NCBI RefSeq assembly: GCF_013283195.1
Contig: NZ_JABEKT010000003.1
Span: forward strand, 374,604-438,603
Origin: Ensifer adhaerens
Lineage (GTDB): Bacteria > Pseudomonadota > Alphaproteobacteria > Rhizobiales > Rhizobiaceae
Length of the DNA: 64,000 bases
Direction of reading: 5' to 3'
The notes under the pieces were generated by a model. It saw only the letters and a list, made by a program, of their open reading frames with translations, ran no database searches and was not told the origin of the DNA. A program made the translations under genes and the position numbers. Positions 1 through 7,891 of this stretch are shown one piece after another; positions within the stretch are counted from its first letter, which is position 1, and the number at the start of each line of letters is the position of its first letter.

Positions 1-434
1 CCATTGAATAGGCAGGCGGAGGACCGATCCACACGCCTGGCGGCAACGAAGGGATACTATTCGCCAATCCATCGAGCATGCCTTGCAGGACGCTCTCGCT
101 CAGGTCGTCCGTCTTTTCGCTTGGGCCGACGAGGCGGTCTACCAGCAGCAAAGTCAGACCATGCATCTGCGATCCGCTCGGTCACAATTCGTTCGCCGAC
201 AGCCCTGAAATCTTGGCCATGCTTGGACGTCGGCTGGCCGGTCAGACGCTGGCGAGTGGAGAGGCGACATTCGCGGATCGCGTAGGGGTCGCTGCCGCAT
301 ATTTGGCTGGATCGGCAGCGCGCGTGGCCGTCGCGGCGCCGGTCTCGGTCATCAGCGGCGAGGCTCGCGAAGTCTTGAAGCGCGAGCTTACCCCATCAAC
401 CGGCCAGATGGTGAACGGACAGATCATGTACTGA
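1..434 (+). other. Unrecognised coding-like remnant at left edge
   Basis: Plus-strand open frames overlap here and none gives a protein I recognise. The last roughly 70 codons, ending at a TGA at 432-434, are Ala/Val-rich and look protein-like (segments AGQTLASGEATF and AAYLAGSAARVAV). A stretch in another frame, about 55-205, also looks coding (ALQDALAQVVRLFAWADEAV). The change of frame between them suggests a broken gene, but both readings are weak. From 435 to 1016 I see no gene, only short out-of-context frames. Confidence 0.2.
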
Positions 435-1016
435 GTTCAGACCCACTTGGCAGCCGGCAGCCCCCCACGTTTGCACGGCCGCGCTCCCGATCACCTCGAC
501 CTCTCAACGACGCTACATGCATGCGTGCCTCAACTGCGCAGGCCGATCGCGACCTCAAGCCCAGAAGCTACACATCCGAGCGATACCGATAGGCTCGGTG
601 CACGGCGACAAGCCGAACCGCGCCCGTCTTTCGCTTACAACGCAATGCTGGCGCGTCCGGACGTCTGTTGTGCAAGGCAATCGGAGGTGTCGTCGCCAAA
701 TTTTACAGGCGTAAGATGATGCGGACGGCGAGGTAAAGAGACCCAATTGCCAGCGGGCCGACCGATAGTGCGTCGGCCTCCCCCGCTGCGGCCCGCACCT
801 TCCGGCGCATCGAGATGTCATCGACGGGGGGAAAACTAAAAGTTGACGAACAGATCAGTTGTCTCTATCAGTGATTTACCGATATTTGCTTGCTGAGCTT
901 TGGTTACCGCGCATTTAGCAACCGCGCCCTGAACGAACCTTCCTTTCAAAAATCGCTATCATCATCCGCAGCGCTTCCGCGCCGCGGTCATTCAATACGC
1001 TATGAAAGGGTTCATC

Positions 1017-1226
1017 ATGACCACTGGCACAGTTAAATGGTTTAATTCCACCAAGGGCTTCGGCTTCATTCAGCCTGACAACGGCGGCGCTGACGCCTTC
1101 GTTCACATCTCCGCCGTCGAGCGTGCTGGCATGCGCGAAATCGTCGAAGGCCAGAAGATCGGCTTTGATCTGGAGCGCGACAACAAGTCGGGCAAGATGT
1201 CTGCCTGCAACCTGCAGGCCGTATAA
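1017..1226 (+). CDS. cspA: Cold-shock protein, CspA family
   Basis: A 69-residue single cold-shock domain that binds single-stranded RNA/DNA and acts as an RNA chaperone in the cytoplasm. Both RNA-binding motifs are visible: KGFGFIQP (RNP1) and DAFVHIS (RNP2), after the usual TGTVKWFN start. An in-frame ATG at 1002 exists, but GAAAGGG at 1004-1010 is a good ribosome binding site for the ATG at 1017, and family members start at this point. The upstream 150 bases hold no gene and may be a long 5' leader, common for csp genes. A strong terminator follows at 1290. It is monocistronic. Confidence 0.95.
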   Translation: MTTGTVKWFNSTKGFGFIQPDNGGADAFVHISAVERAGMREIVEGQKIGFDLERDNKSGKMSACNLQAV

Positions 1227-1289
1227 TCGGTAACTGCTTTCCTTTGACCACGGATGTACTGGCACTGTCGAAAGCAAATTACCAATCGA

Positions 1290-1317
1290 GGTCAGGCAAA
1301 TTGCCTGGCCTTTTTTT
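1290..1317 (+). terminator. Rho-independent terminator of the cold-shock gene
   Basis: A stem of up to ten pairs is centred at 1300 (CAGGCAA facing TTGCCTG, extended by GG/CC and a G-T pair) and runs straight into seven T residues at 1311-1317. It lies 64 bases after the cspA stop codon. Confidence 0.85.
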
Positions 1318-1380
1318 GTGCCTGATTGCCCAACAGCACGCGCTGGCTGGCGATACGGCCGTTGTGACGGGAGGGGTTCA

Positions 1381-1536
1381 ATGACGAACCAAGCGAACGA
1401 ACTTCAGGCAATCAACACGGCGTGGCAGATCGCCATTCAGGAAATCCTGAGGATGGTTGTTCGAGACCTCTATAAATCTGGAGATGAGGCTTCCTTCAAT
1501 GCGCATATCAAAAGCATCGAAGAGGCAGCATGTTGA
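1381..1536 (+). CDS. Small unknown protein, 3' end cut off by the IS element
   Basis: A 51-residue frame starts at an ATG with a strong ribosome binding site (GGGAGGGG, 6 bases upstream). It looks like a soluble helical protein with no motif I know (MTNQANELQAINTAWQIAI, then acidic and basic helices ending IKSIEEAA). The final Cys codon and the TGA stop lie inside the left inverted repeat of the IS21-like element that begins at 1531, so the native protein was longer or ended differently. I do not find its continuation after the right end of the element at 3396. Function unknown. Confidence 0.55.
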   Translation: MTNQANELQAINTAWQIAIQEILRMVVRDLYKSGDEASFNAHIKSIEEAAC

Positions 1537-1560
1537 TTTCCACTGAGAGCTGACCCGGCG
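1531..1560 (+). repeat. Left terminal inverted repeat of the IS21-like element
   Basis: It begins TGTTGATTTC and ends ACCCGGCG. It matches the reverse complement of 3367-3396 at 29 of 30 positions. Confidence 0.93.
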
Positions 1561-1642
1561 CAGCCCGATATTTAGATTGAGAATTGACCCATGTTTCAAC
1601 CGTCCCTCGCATGTTTTCAGCGGGGGCCCTGGGGTGATCGAC

Positions 1643-2849
1643 ATGGCGTTACTGAGCGTAATCCGACGCTGGCATTTTCGAGAGCATCTATCGATCCGGG
1701 AGATTTGCCGCAGAACTGGCTTATCCCGGAATACCATCCGCAAATATCTGCGCGCCGGCGGCGTGGAGCCGAAGTTCAACGTGCCGGATAGGCCGAGCAA
1801 GCTTGATCCGTTTGCGGATCGGTTGTCGTCCTGGCTGAAGACGGAGTCGAAGAAGGGCCGCAAACAGAAGCGGACGATGAAGCAGCTGCACGCTGATCTT
1901 GTCAGTCTCGGCTACGAGGGGTCCTACAATCGTGTGGCGGCTTTTGCTCGGGAATAGCGCGATGATCGTCAGAGGGAATTGCAGACGACAGGCCGCGGAA
2001 CATTCGTGCCCTTGGCGTTCGAACCAAGCGAAGCCTTTCAGTTCGACTGGTCGGAGGACTGGGCGATCATCGGCAATGAGCGCACCAAGCTGCAGATCGC
2101 CCACACGAAGCTGAGCTATTCCAGGGGCCTTCATCGTCCGGGCTTATCTGCTGCAGACGCACGAGATGCTGTTTGACGCCCACAATCACGCGTTCCGTGT
2201 CCTCGGCGGCATCCCCGGCCGCGGCATCTACGACAATATGCGCACAGCGATCGACAAGGTCGGTCGTGGCAAGGAGCGTGACGTCAACATCCGCTTCATG
2301 GCGATGGCCAGCCACTATGTGTTCGAGCCCGAGTTCTGCAATCCGGCGTCCGGCTGGGAGAAGGGACAGGTCGAGAAGAACGTGCAGGATGCGCGTCATC
2401 GCTTCTTTCAACCGATCCCACGCTTTCCATCACTGGAGGCCCTGAACGATTGGCTTGAGCAGCGTTGCAAGGAGTTCTGGGCCAAGACACCCCACGGCCA
2501 GTTGCGTGGCACTATTGCCGACATCTGGGCGGAGGAAGTTCCGGCTCTTATGCCGCTGTCCAGGCCGTTCGATGGGTTCGTCGAATATACGAAGCGGGTC
2601 ACGCCCACCTGGCTCGTGCATCTGGAGCGCAATCGCTACAGCGTTCCGGCATCTTTCGCCAATCGACCGGTGAGCCTTCGGTCTATCCGGATCGTGTCGT
2701 GGTCGCCGCAGAAAATCAGATCGTTTGCGAGCACCGCCGTGTCATCGATCGGTCCCATGATCGGCCGGGCCAGACCATTTACGACTGGCGGCACTATCTG
2801 GCGGTGGTCCAGCGTAAGCCCGGCGCTCTTCGTAACGGTGCACCCCGTT
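1643..2849 (+). pseudogene. istA: istA transposase remnant (IS21 family), frameshifted
   Basis: The reading moves through at least four frames. 1643-1957 gives the N-terminal helix-turn-helix region (HLSIREICRRTGLSRNTIRK) and stops early. About 1979-2120 gives the start of the catalytic core (FEPSEAFQFDWSEDW). 2166-2670 gives the middle of the integrase core and the following region (GGIPGRGIYDNMRTAIDKVG, FCNPASGWEKGQVEKNVQDA). About 2670-2849 gives the segment ending RPGQTIYDWRHYLAVVQ...RNGAP in yet another frame. The C-terminal part expected of IstA is missing, and the sequence runs directly into istB. It is not functional. Confidence 0.85.
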
Positions 2850-3342
2850 CGTCGAGCTTATCTTGTCGCAGCTTCTCAAGGCGGAAACCGCGGAACGAGA
2901 GGTTCGATCGACGGCCTATCAGCTCAAGACAGCACGCTTTCCGGCCTACCGCGATCTGAATGGCTTCGACTTTGCCAGCAGCAAGATCAACGAGGCACTC
3001 GTGCAACAACTCCATCGTTGCGACTTCCTCGACGATGCCAACAACATCGTCCTGGTCGGCGGCCCCGGCACGGGCAAGACGCACATCTTCCATCTGCTGA
3101 GCAGACTCTACGAGCGCACCAGCGTCATCATCACCACCAACCTCAGCTTCAGTGAATGGGCAAGCGTGTTCGGCGACGCCAAGATGACCACCGCGCTGCT
3201 CGATAGGCTCACCCACCACTGCCACATCCTCGAAACCGGAAACGACAGCTTCCGCTTCAAGAACAGCTCGGCCCATCAGCCCAAAACAACGAAGGAGAAA
3301 CGCAGGAACTTGACCCCGACCAACAACACGAACGATACCTAA
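2850..3342 (+). pseudogene. istB: istB ATPase remnant with internal deletion
   Basis: The frame resembles IstB from about residue 50 onward: [18 protein letters not shown], then the Walker A segment [14 protein letters not shown]. Right after that Lys-Thr-His it jumps to [20 protein letters not shown], which in intact IstB lies some 60 residues later, so the Walker B region is deleted. The end ([20 protein letters not shown]) is normal. The N-terminus is also lost, fused to the broken end of istA. The product cannot be an active ATPase. Confidence 0.85.
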
Positions 3343-3366
3343 AGGCGGGTCAATTCTCGGTGGAAA

Positions 3367-3396
3367 CGCCGAGTCAGCTCTCAGTGGAAATCAACA
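3367..3396 (-). repeat. Right terminal inverted repeat of the IS21-like element
   Basis: It ends GAAATCAACA and pairs with 1531-1560 at 29 of 30 positions. Between here and 3664 I see no gene. Confidence 0.93.
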
Positions 3397-3663
3397 TTTC
3401 GGACTTCAAGGACGACGTTTCGGCCGACATGGTCCTCTCCTTCAAGACGGCGAGGCGGCGTTTGCGTTCAACAGCTGCTTGAAGGAAGTCCAGTCGATTT
3501 GAAGTATTGCCGCATTTGCCGGCGACGCACCTTCGCCGACAAGTGGCATCTTTCAGGCCACGCTCGCTGGCAACCCATACGCCACGATCCTCGCTTCCTC
3601 TCCAAGCGAGATGGCGTTGTTGTACGGTTTGTAAACGAACCGATTGTTGTTGTTCCACTCGTC

Positions 3664-4554
3664 TCACCTGCCGGCCCTGATCAGCGACCGCGCGATATCG
3701 ATGATGTCATCGCGGGCAGCCGTCGGATCATCCTTCGACCAGGCGACCCCAAGCCCGATCCTGAAGTCGACACCCCTCACCTTCCTGAGCTCGAAATTGC
3801 GATTGGGCAGATCCAGCGTCCATTCCGGTGCAAAGCCGATGCCGAGACCGGCCGAGACCAGTGATACCAGCGAGAAGGTGTCGTCGCAGGTGTAGGCAAC
3901 GCTCTTTGCAAGATCGTGCTCCTCGAACTTCTCTGCGAAGTAGCGCTCCGTGTAGGAGAGGTTCTGCCGTGAGAACGAGATGATCTTCTCACCCTTCAGG
4001 TCTTCGATGCCGATCTCGCTACGGGCAAGCAGTGCGCTGTTCTTCTCCATCGCCAACAGATAGCGCTCATGCGCAATCGAGAAGAACCGAAGCGAGCCGA
4101 TGTTTTCGACCGGTCGGATGAAGCCGAGATTGATCTGGCCGTTTTCCAGGCCGCGGATGATGTCGTTGGTCGAGCCGCTCGAGATGTGCAGCTCGATATC
4201 GGGATATTTCCGACCGATGCGCGAAAGGAACGATGGCAAAAGGCCGATCGTTGCCGGATAGACTGTTCCGATCCGGATCTTGCGTCTTGCCTTGCCGGCA
4301 ACCGAACGCACCACCTCGGCCGACAGGTCGATATCGCCAAGGATCCTGACACAGCGATCGTAGTAGACCTCCCCTGCCCTCGTCAGTTCCACCCGCCGCG
4401 TCGAGCGCTCCAGCAGACGAACGCCAAGTTCCTTCTCCAGCGACTGGATCTGACAGCTCAAGGCCGGCTGGGCGATATGCACCCTTGCTGCCGCCCGACC
4501 GAAATGCAGCTCCTCGGCAACCGCCACGAAGTAGTTCAGCTGGCGAAGTTCCAT
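3664..4554 (-). CDS. LysR-family transcriptional regulator
   Basis: A 296-residue regulator with an N-terminal winged helix-turn-helix (about 1-60, LNYFVAVAEELHFGRAAARV) and a C-terminal LysR substrate domain (about 90-290), the normal family length. I chose the ATG at 4554 because the family begins MELRQLNYF; the frame stays open to 4689 but that extension is unlike LysR proteins. It is very similar over its whole length to the LysR gene at 59637-60551, and both have a small regulator gene divergently placed upstream (4902 and 60671). The effector is unknown. Targets are probably nearby, but no adjacent structural gene is obvious because the IS remnant lies downstream. Confidence 0.9.
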   Translation of the reverse strand: MELRQLNYFVAVAEELHFGRAAARVHIAQPALSCQIQSLEKELGVRLLERSTRRVELTRAGEVYYDRCVRILGDIDLSAEVVRSVAGKARRKIRIGTVYPATIGLLPSFLSRIGRKYPDIELHISSGSTNDIIRGLENGQINLGFIRPVENIGSLRFFSIAHERYLLAMEKNSALLARSEIGIEDLKGEKIISFSRQNLSYTERYFAEKFEEHDLAKSVAYTCDDTFSLVSLVSAGLGIGFAPEWTLDLPNRNFELRKVRGVDFRIGLGVAWSKDDPTAARDDIIDIARSLIRAGR

Positions 4555-4827
4555 ATCGGCTCCAACTCCGGTCTGTGTGGCTCGGTTCGAAGATTGATAA
4601 TCAGTGGAGAAAGAAGGGTCCCACCCGGTTATGAATTTGCGCAGAGGCCAACCGCCGCGATATAAACGGACAACCTGTTCGCGGGCCACGCGAACTCAAT
4701 CACAGCCGGGCGTTCAACGCAGCTGACTACGGAGGTGCATGATTTGAGCGCAACGAAGCTGTCCTCCGTCAGCCACGGGAATACCAATCCACTTTCTCCG
4801 CCTTCACGTCTGTTACGACTTCGAGTA

Positions 4828-4872
4828 ACGCACCGTGCGTCATTAGTTGGGATAGCACACGGTGCGTCATTG
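4828..4872 (+). promoter_or_regulatory. Paired direct repeat with near-palindromes, likely operator of the Arc-like gene
   Basis: A 15-base sequence occurs twice, 27 bases apart: CACCGTGCGTCATTA at 4831-4845 and CACGGTGCGTCATTG at 4858-4872. Each sits in a near-palindrome (ACGCACCGTGCGT at 4828-4840; GCACACGGTGCGT at 4855-4867). The pair lies 30-70 bases before the ATG of the ribbon-helix-helix gene. Ribbon-helix-helix proteins commonly bind tandem operators at their own promoters, so autoregulation is a fair inference. Confidence 0.55.
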
Positions 4873-4901
4873 ATGCAAGTGAAAAGTGTATCGGGGTCGA
4901 A

Positions 4902-5156
4902 ATGACGCGTCAGGATCCTCATTTCAGACTTCGCGTTCCCGAGGTGCTTAAACAGCAAATCGAGGCAGCGGCGCGTACGAATGCGCGATCCATCACGGCA
5001 GAAATCGTAGAGCGCCTGGAAAGATCTTTTGCTCTTGCATCAGAGAACGATGGCGGACTTGCGAGCGAGATTGAGGATATTCGGGATCGACTTGGAAGAG
5101 TGCGAGATGCTGTCGTCGCCCGTGAGACTGACAAGGACCACAGCCAGAACTCGTAG
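4902..5156 (+). CDS. Arc-like ribbon-helix-helix DNA-binding protein
   Basis: An 84-residue protein. Residues about 6-45 (PHFRLRVPEVLKQQIEAAAR, then SITAEIVERLE) match the Arc/Mnt ribbon-helix-helix pattern: a beta strand with alternating residues followed by two helices. The remaining 40 residues are a charged helical tail, perhaps a coiled coil. No partner toxin gene follows. An out-of-frame AraC-like remnant starts 9 bases after its stop. It is divergent from the LysR gene at 3664-4554 and carries its own repeated operator-like sites. The ribosome binding site is weak. Confidence 0.8.
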   Translation: MTRQDPHFRLRVPEVLKQQIEAAARTNARSITAEIVERLERSFALASENDGGLASEIEDIRDRLGRVRDAVVARETDKDHSQNS

Positions 5157-5164
5157 TCCCGCAT

Positions 5165-5275
5165 GATACATTATGCGATCTTCTTGGCCCAAAAGTGAAC
5201 GTCACGGCAACAAGCGGTCCAGGGCTCATTTGGGGCACGAGCCTGTCTGCCCCCTGGGCCGAGATCCACGCATAG
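5165..5275 (+). pseudogene. Dispersed coding fragment, copy 1 (possible AraC-type N-terminus)
   Basis: A 36-codon open stretch without a start codon reads DTLCDLLGPKVNVTATSG and continues to SAPWAEIHA before a TAG. The same segment recurs at 12111 and 60911. The pattern D-x-L-x-D-L ... APWA resembles the start of the cupin domain in some AraC-family regulators, but this match is made by eye and is tentative. All three copies lie beside small regulator or antitoxin genes. Confidence 0.35.
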
Positions 5276-5352
5276 GTCTTCAAACGACAGCATTTCGGCC
5301 CTAGCGCTCGTCATCGCACAGGCCCGGAAGCGGACTAACTACGCGGCGACAT

Positions 5353-5382
5353 CATGTCTCCTTAGCGCCAGCAGGAGACATG
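5353..5382. repeat. Perfect 10-bp inverted repeat in an intergenic region
   Basis: CATGTCTCCT (5353-5362) is followed after ten bases by AGGAGACATG (5373-5382). The right arm also forms the palindrome AGACATGTCT at 5376-5385. No T-run follows, so it looks more like a protein-binding site than a terminator. The rest of 5276-5607 holds no gene I can support. Confidence 0.45.
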
Positions 5383-5607
5383 TCTCCACGCATCGATCAG
5401 CATGGTTGAGTCTCGAGCAACTTCGGTCGCCCACCGAGAACAAAGCGAAAAGCCGCTCCAAAGCTAACGATCTTGAATACACCTCATTGAATGGGACAGA
5501 GCCTCGGCTATGATCGGGCATGCCCGTCAATAAGCTCTAGTTTGATCTTTTAGCCGCAGACGCAAATCCTATTGGCTCACTCGAGGCGCATGTGATCTTG
5601 TGGCCCT

Positions 5608-6495
5608 TCAGACCTTCAACGCATCGACAACGACCTTGAACGCTGGCGAGTTCTGCCGTCTGCTGGGATAGAACAGGTAATAACCCGGAAACAGGGGAGA
5701 CCAATCATCGAGGATCTGTATTAATCGCCCCGATGCGCGTTCTGGCTCGACTAGGGTTTCGGGCACATAGGCGATGCCATACCCCGCGACTGCCGCATCG
5801 ATCATCGCGTATGAGGTGTTGAATGTCAGTTGTCCATCGACGCGGACGCGGACCTCCCGGCCATCCTTTTCGAACTCCCATGCGTACAGGCCACCTGCCC
5901 GCGATTGCCGATGGTTGATGCAGTCATGACTGACCAGCTCTTGAGGCGTCTTCGGCACAGTTCGCGCCATCAGATATTCGGGAGACGCAACCGCCACCAG
6001 GCGCCAGTCGGGACCGATCCGGACTGCGATCATGTCCTTGTCGACGCTCTCGCCCAGGCGCACGCCAGCGTCGAACTTCTCCTCCACGATGTTTCGGAAC
6101 CCATTGTCGCTGTTCAACTCGACTTTAATGTCAGGATACTCTCGCAGGACAGGACGCAATTTTGGCCAGACGATACTTTCCTGAGCGTAGTCCGACAGGG
6201 TGATCCTGACAGTGCCCGACGGCTTATCCCTGATCTCCATCAGTTGATCGATTTCAGACTCCAGTTCCTCAATCCGGGGCGCTAGCGAGCGGATCAATCG
6301 TTCGCCGGCTTCCGTTGGCGAAACGCTGCGCGTGGTTCGGGTCAAAAGCCGAAGCCCCATCCGTGCCTCAAGCTTTTTGATCGTATGGCTGATTGTCGAT
6401 TGCGAAGTGCCGAGCTTTGCTGCGGCCTTGGTGAAGCTGCGCTCCTCGGCAACGGCGAGGAACCACAGCATGTCGTTTAGGTCTTCCCGTTTCAT
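5608..6495 (-). CDS. LysR-family transcriptional regulator, divergent from the MFS operon
   Basis: A 295-residue LysR protein with an N-terminal helix-turn-helix (about 5-62, FLAVAEERSFTKAAAKLGTS) and a substrate-binding domain (about 90-290). The ATG at 6495 has GGAGGACACCC just upstream and gives the usual family start (MKREDLNDMLWFLAVAEE). The sequence type (SVSPTEAGERL, LSDYAQESIVWPKL) is that of LysR proteins controlling oxidoreductase or efflux genes. It is divergent from the MFS gene at 6592 and very likely controls it together with the downstream hydrolase/cytochrome genes through the 97-bp shared promoter. Confidence 0.9.
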   Translation of the reverse strand: MKREDLNDMLWFLAVAEERSFTKAAAKLGTSQSTISHTIKKLEARMGLRLLTRTTRSVSPTEAGERLIRSLAPRIEELESEIDQLMEIRDKPSGTVRITLSDYAQESIVWPKLRPVLREYPDIKVELNSDNGFRNIVEEKFDAGVRLGESVDKDMIAVRIGPDWRLVAVASPEYLMARTVPKTPQELVSHDCINHRQSRAGGLYAWEFEKDGREVRVRVDGQLTFNTSYAMIDAAVAGYGIAYVPETLVEPERASGRLIQILDDWSPLFPGYYLFYPSRRQNSPAFKVVVDALKV

Positions 6496-6558
6496 GGGTG
6501 TCCTCCAAGCTTCGATTGATGTCATCAATCGATAAGTCCAAGAGGATTGCAATGGCTA

Positions 6559-6574
6559 ATCGGAAAACTCCGAT
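6559..6574. promoter_or_regulatory. Candidate LysR box between divergent genes
   Basis: ATCGG (6559-6563) and CCGAT (6570-6574) form an inverted repeat with a six-base spacer, fitting the T-N11-A style of LysR sites. A TATAGT at 6580-6585 could be the -10 element for the MFS gene starting at 6592. I find no good -35 hexamer, consistent with activator dependence. Confidence 0.45.
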
Positions 6575-6591
6575 CAGTCTATAGTTTGGTC

Positions 6592-7830
6592 ATGACATAC
6601 CAGGCCCAGACACAAAACGACGACATCGCTTCTCTCCACAAAGACGCGCGCCGTGGAACAGCCACTCAGACCAGGACGCCCGTGGCAGCCTGGGGCGCAG
6701 TGGTCTCGATGGCGTTGTGCGTATCCGTTCTGATCGCATCCGAGTTCATGCCCGTCAGCCTTCTCTCCCCGATCGCAACGGAATTGGGTGTCACGGAAGG
6801 CCGCGCAGGCCAGGCAATTTCGATCTCCGGCATCTTTGCGGTTATAACCAGCATTTTCGTGGCCGGACTCACGCGTCGACTGGACAAGCGGCTGGTACTC
6901 GCGGCGTTTTCACTAATCCTGGTGATCTCGGGAACGATCGTCACATTCGCCCCGAACTACGTCGTGTTGATGATCGGCCGCGCTCTGCTAGGTACCGCTA
7001 TCGGCGGCTTCTGGTCGATGTCCACCTCGATCGTTATGCGATTGGTTCCCGAAGACTCCGTTCCAAAGGGCCTTGCGATGCTGAACGCCGGCAACGCGAT
7101 TGCCGCCACGATCGCCGCACCTTTGGGAAGCCTGCTTGGCAGCTACATCGGCTGGCGTGGCGCGTTCTTCGCTGTCGTTCCACTGGCACTGCTGGCCCTC
7201 GTCTTGCAATGGATCAGCCTGCCGTCTCTGCCGCCGCGTCAAAGCGAGGGCTCGTCGAATATCTTCCGGCTGCTGCTTCGCCCACCGGTCGCCATCGGCA
7301 TGGCCTCGATCATGCTGCTCTTCATGGGCCAGTTTGCGCTGTTCACATACCTGCGCCCATTCCTGGAGACCATAACCTCCGTCTCAATCTCGACACTCTC
7401 TCTTCTTCTCCTCCTGATGGGCCTCGCAGGTGTCGCCGGGACCACCATCGTCAGCCATCTGCTACAGAAGCGGTTGTTCGTCATTCTTGGAGCAATCCCA
7501 CTGATCATGGCGATGATTGCCTTGGGCCTGATCGTATTCGGATCGTCCCCAACAATCACCGCCGCCCTTTTGATCGGCTGGGGTCTGTTCAGCACTGCTG
7601 CTCCCGTTGGCTGGGGCACATGGCTCAGCCGCACAATGGCCGATGATGCGGAGGCCGGTGGTGGGCTACAGGTGGCCATTATCCAGCTCGCGATCACCCT
7701 TGGCGCATCCATCGGAGGTGTGCTGTTCGACGGCTACGGCTGGTGGACCACTTTCCTTTTTGCCGCAGTGCTGCTCGTCGGCTCGTTCCTGTTCGCCATC
7801 GCCGCATGGCGGCTTTCAACCCGCCGATGA
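6592..7830 (+). CDS. MFS transporter, DHA1-type efflux
   Basis: A 412-residue inner-membrane protein of the major facilitator superfamily with about twelve membrane segments starting near residue 30 (WGAVVSMALCVSVLIASEF). The loop after segment 2 has the expected motif region (GLTRRLDKRLVL), and GRALLGTAIGGFWSMSTSIV matches segment 4-5 of DHA1 sugar/drug exporters such as the NepI/AraJ-like group. I prefer the ATG at 6592 over one at 6547, since the extra residues are not typical, though no clear ribosome binding site precedes either. It probably exports a small molecule under control of the divergent LysR protein. Substrate unknown. The Tat-hydrolase gene follows 61 bases on. Confidence 0.87.
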   Translation: MTYQAQTQNDDIASLHKDARRGTATQTRTPVAAWGAVVSMALCVSVLIASEFMPVSLLSPIATELGVTEGRAGQAISISGIFAVITSIFVAGLTRRLDKRLVLAAFSLILVISGTIVTFAPNYVVLMIGRALLGTAIGGFWSMSTSIVMRLVPEDSVPKGLAMLNAGNAIAATIAAPLGSLLGSYIGWRGAFFAVVPLALLALVLQWISLPSLPPRQSEGSSNIFRLLLRPPVAIGMASIMLLFMGQFALFTYLRPFLETITSVSISTLSLLLLLMGLAGVAGTTIVSHLLQKRLFVILGAIPLIMAMIALGLIVFGSSPTITAALLIGWGLFSTAAPVGWGTWLSRTMADDAEAGGGLQVAIIQLAITLGASIGGVLFDGYGWWTTFLFAAVLLVGSFLFAIAAWRLSTRR

Positions 7831-7891
7831 AACCGGCGACCATTCCATCCAGCTCAATTCCCGTTGCATCACCACTCAAGGAGACATGCAG

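Larger units (their letters stand above)
1531..3396 (+). mobile_element. Degenerate IS21-family insertion sequence
   Basis: A 1.87-kb element bounded by 30-bp terminal inverted repeats that differ at one base, with TG...CA tips. Inside are remains of the two IS21 genes, istA (integrase/DDE transposase) and istB (AAA+ helper ATPase), in the usual order. Subterminal repeats also match: GAATTGACCC near 1580 is the complement of GGGTCAATTC near 3345, as in the multiple transposase-binding sites of this family. The genes carry frameshifts and deletions, so it cannot move by itself. No target-site duplication is visible (left flank GGCAGCA, right flank TTTCGGA), which suggests a later deletion or recombination next to it. 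Confidence 0.88.

Noticed and set aside
5339-5530. A 63-codon minus-strand frame
   Set aside because: It spans the inverted repeat at 5353, has no ribosome binding site and no protein-like pattern.
6580-6594. Leaderless transcript for the MFS gene
   Set aside because: TATAGT lies 6 bases before the ATG, which would place the transcript start at the A of the ATG, but no -35 element supports it and upstream starts remain possible, so I record only the LysR box.
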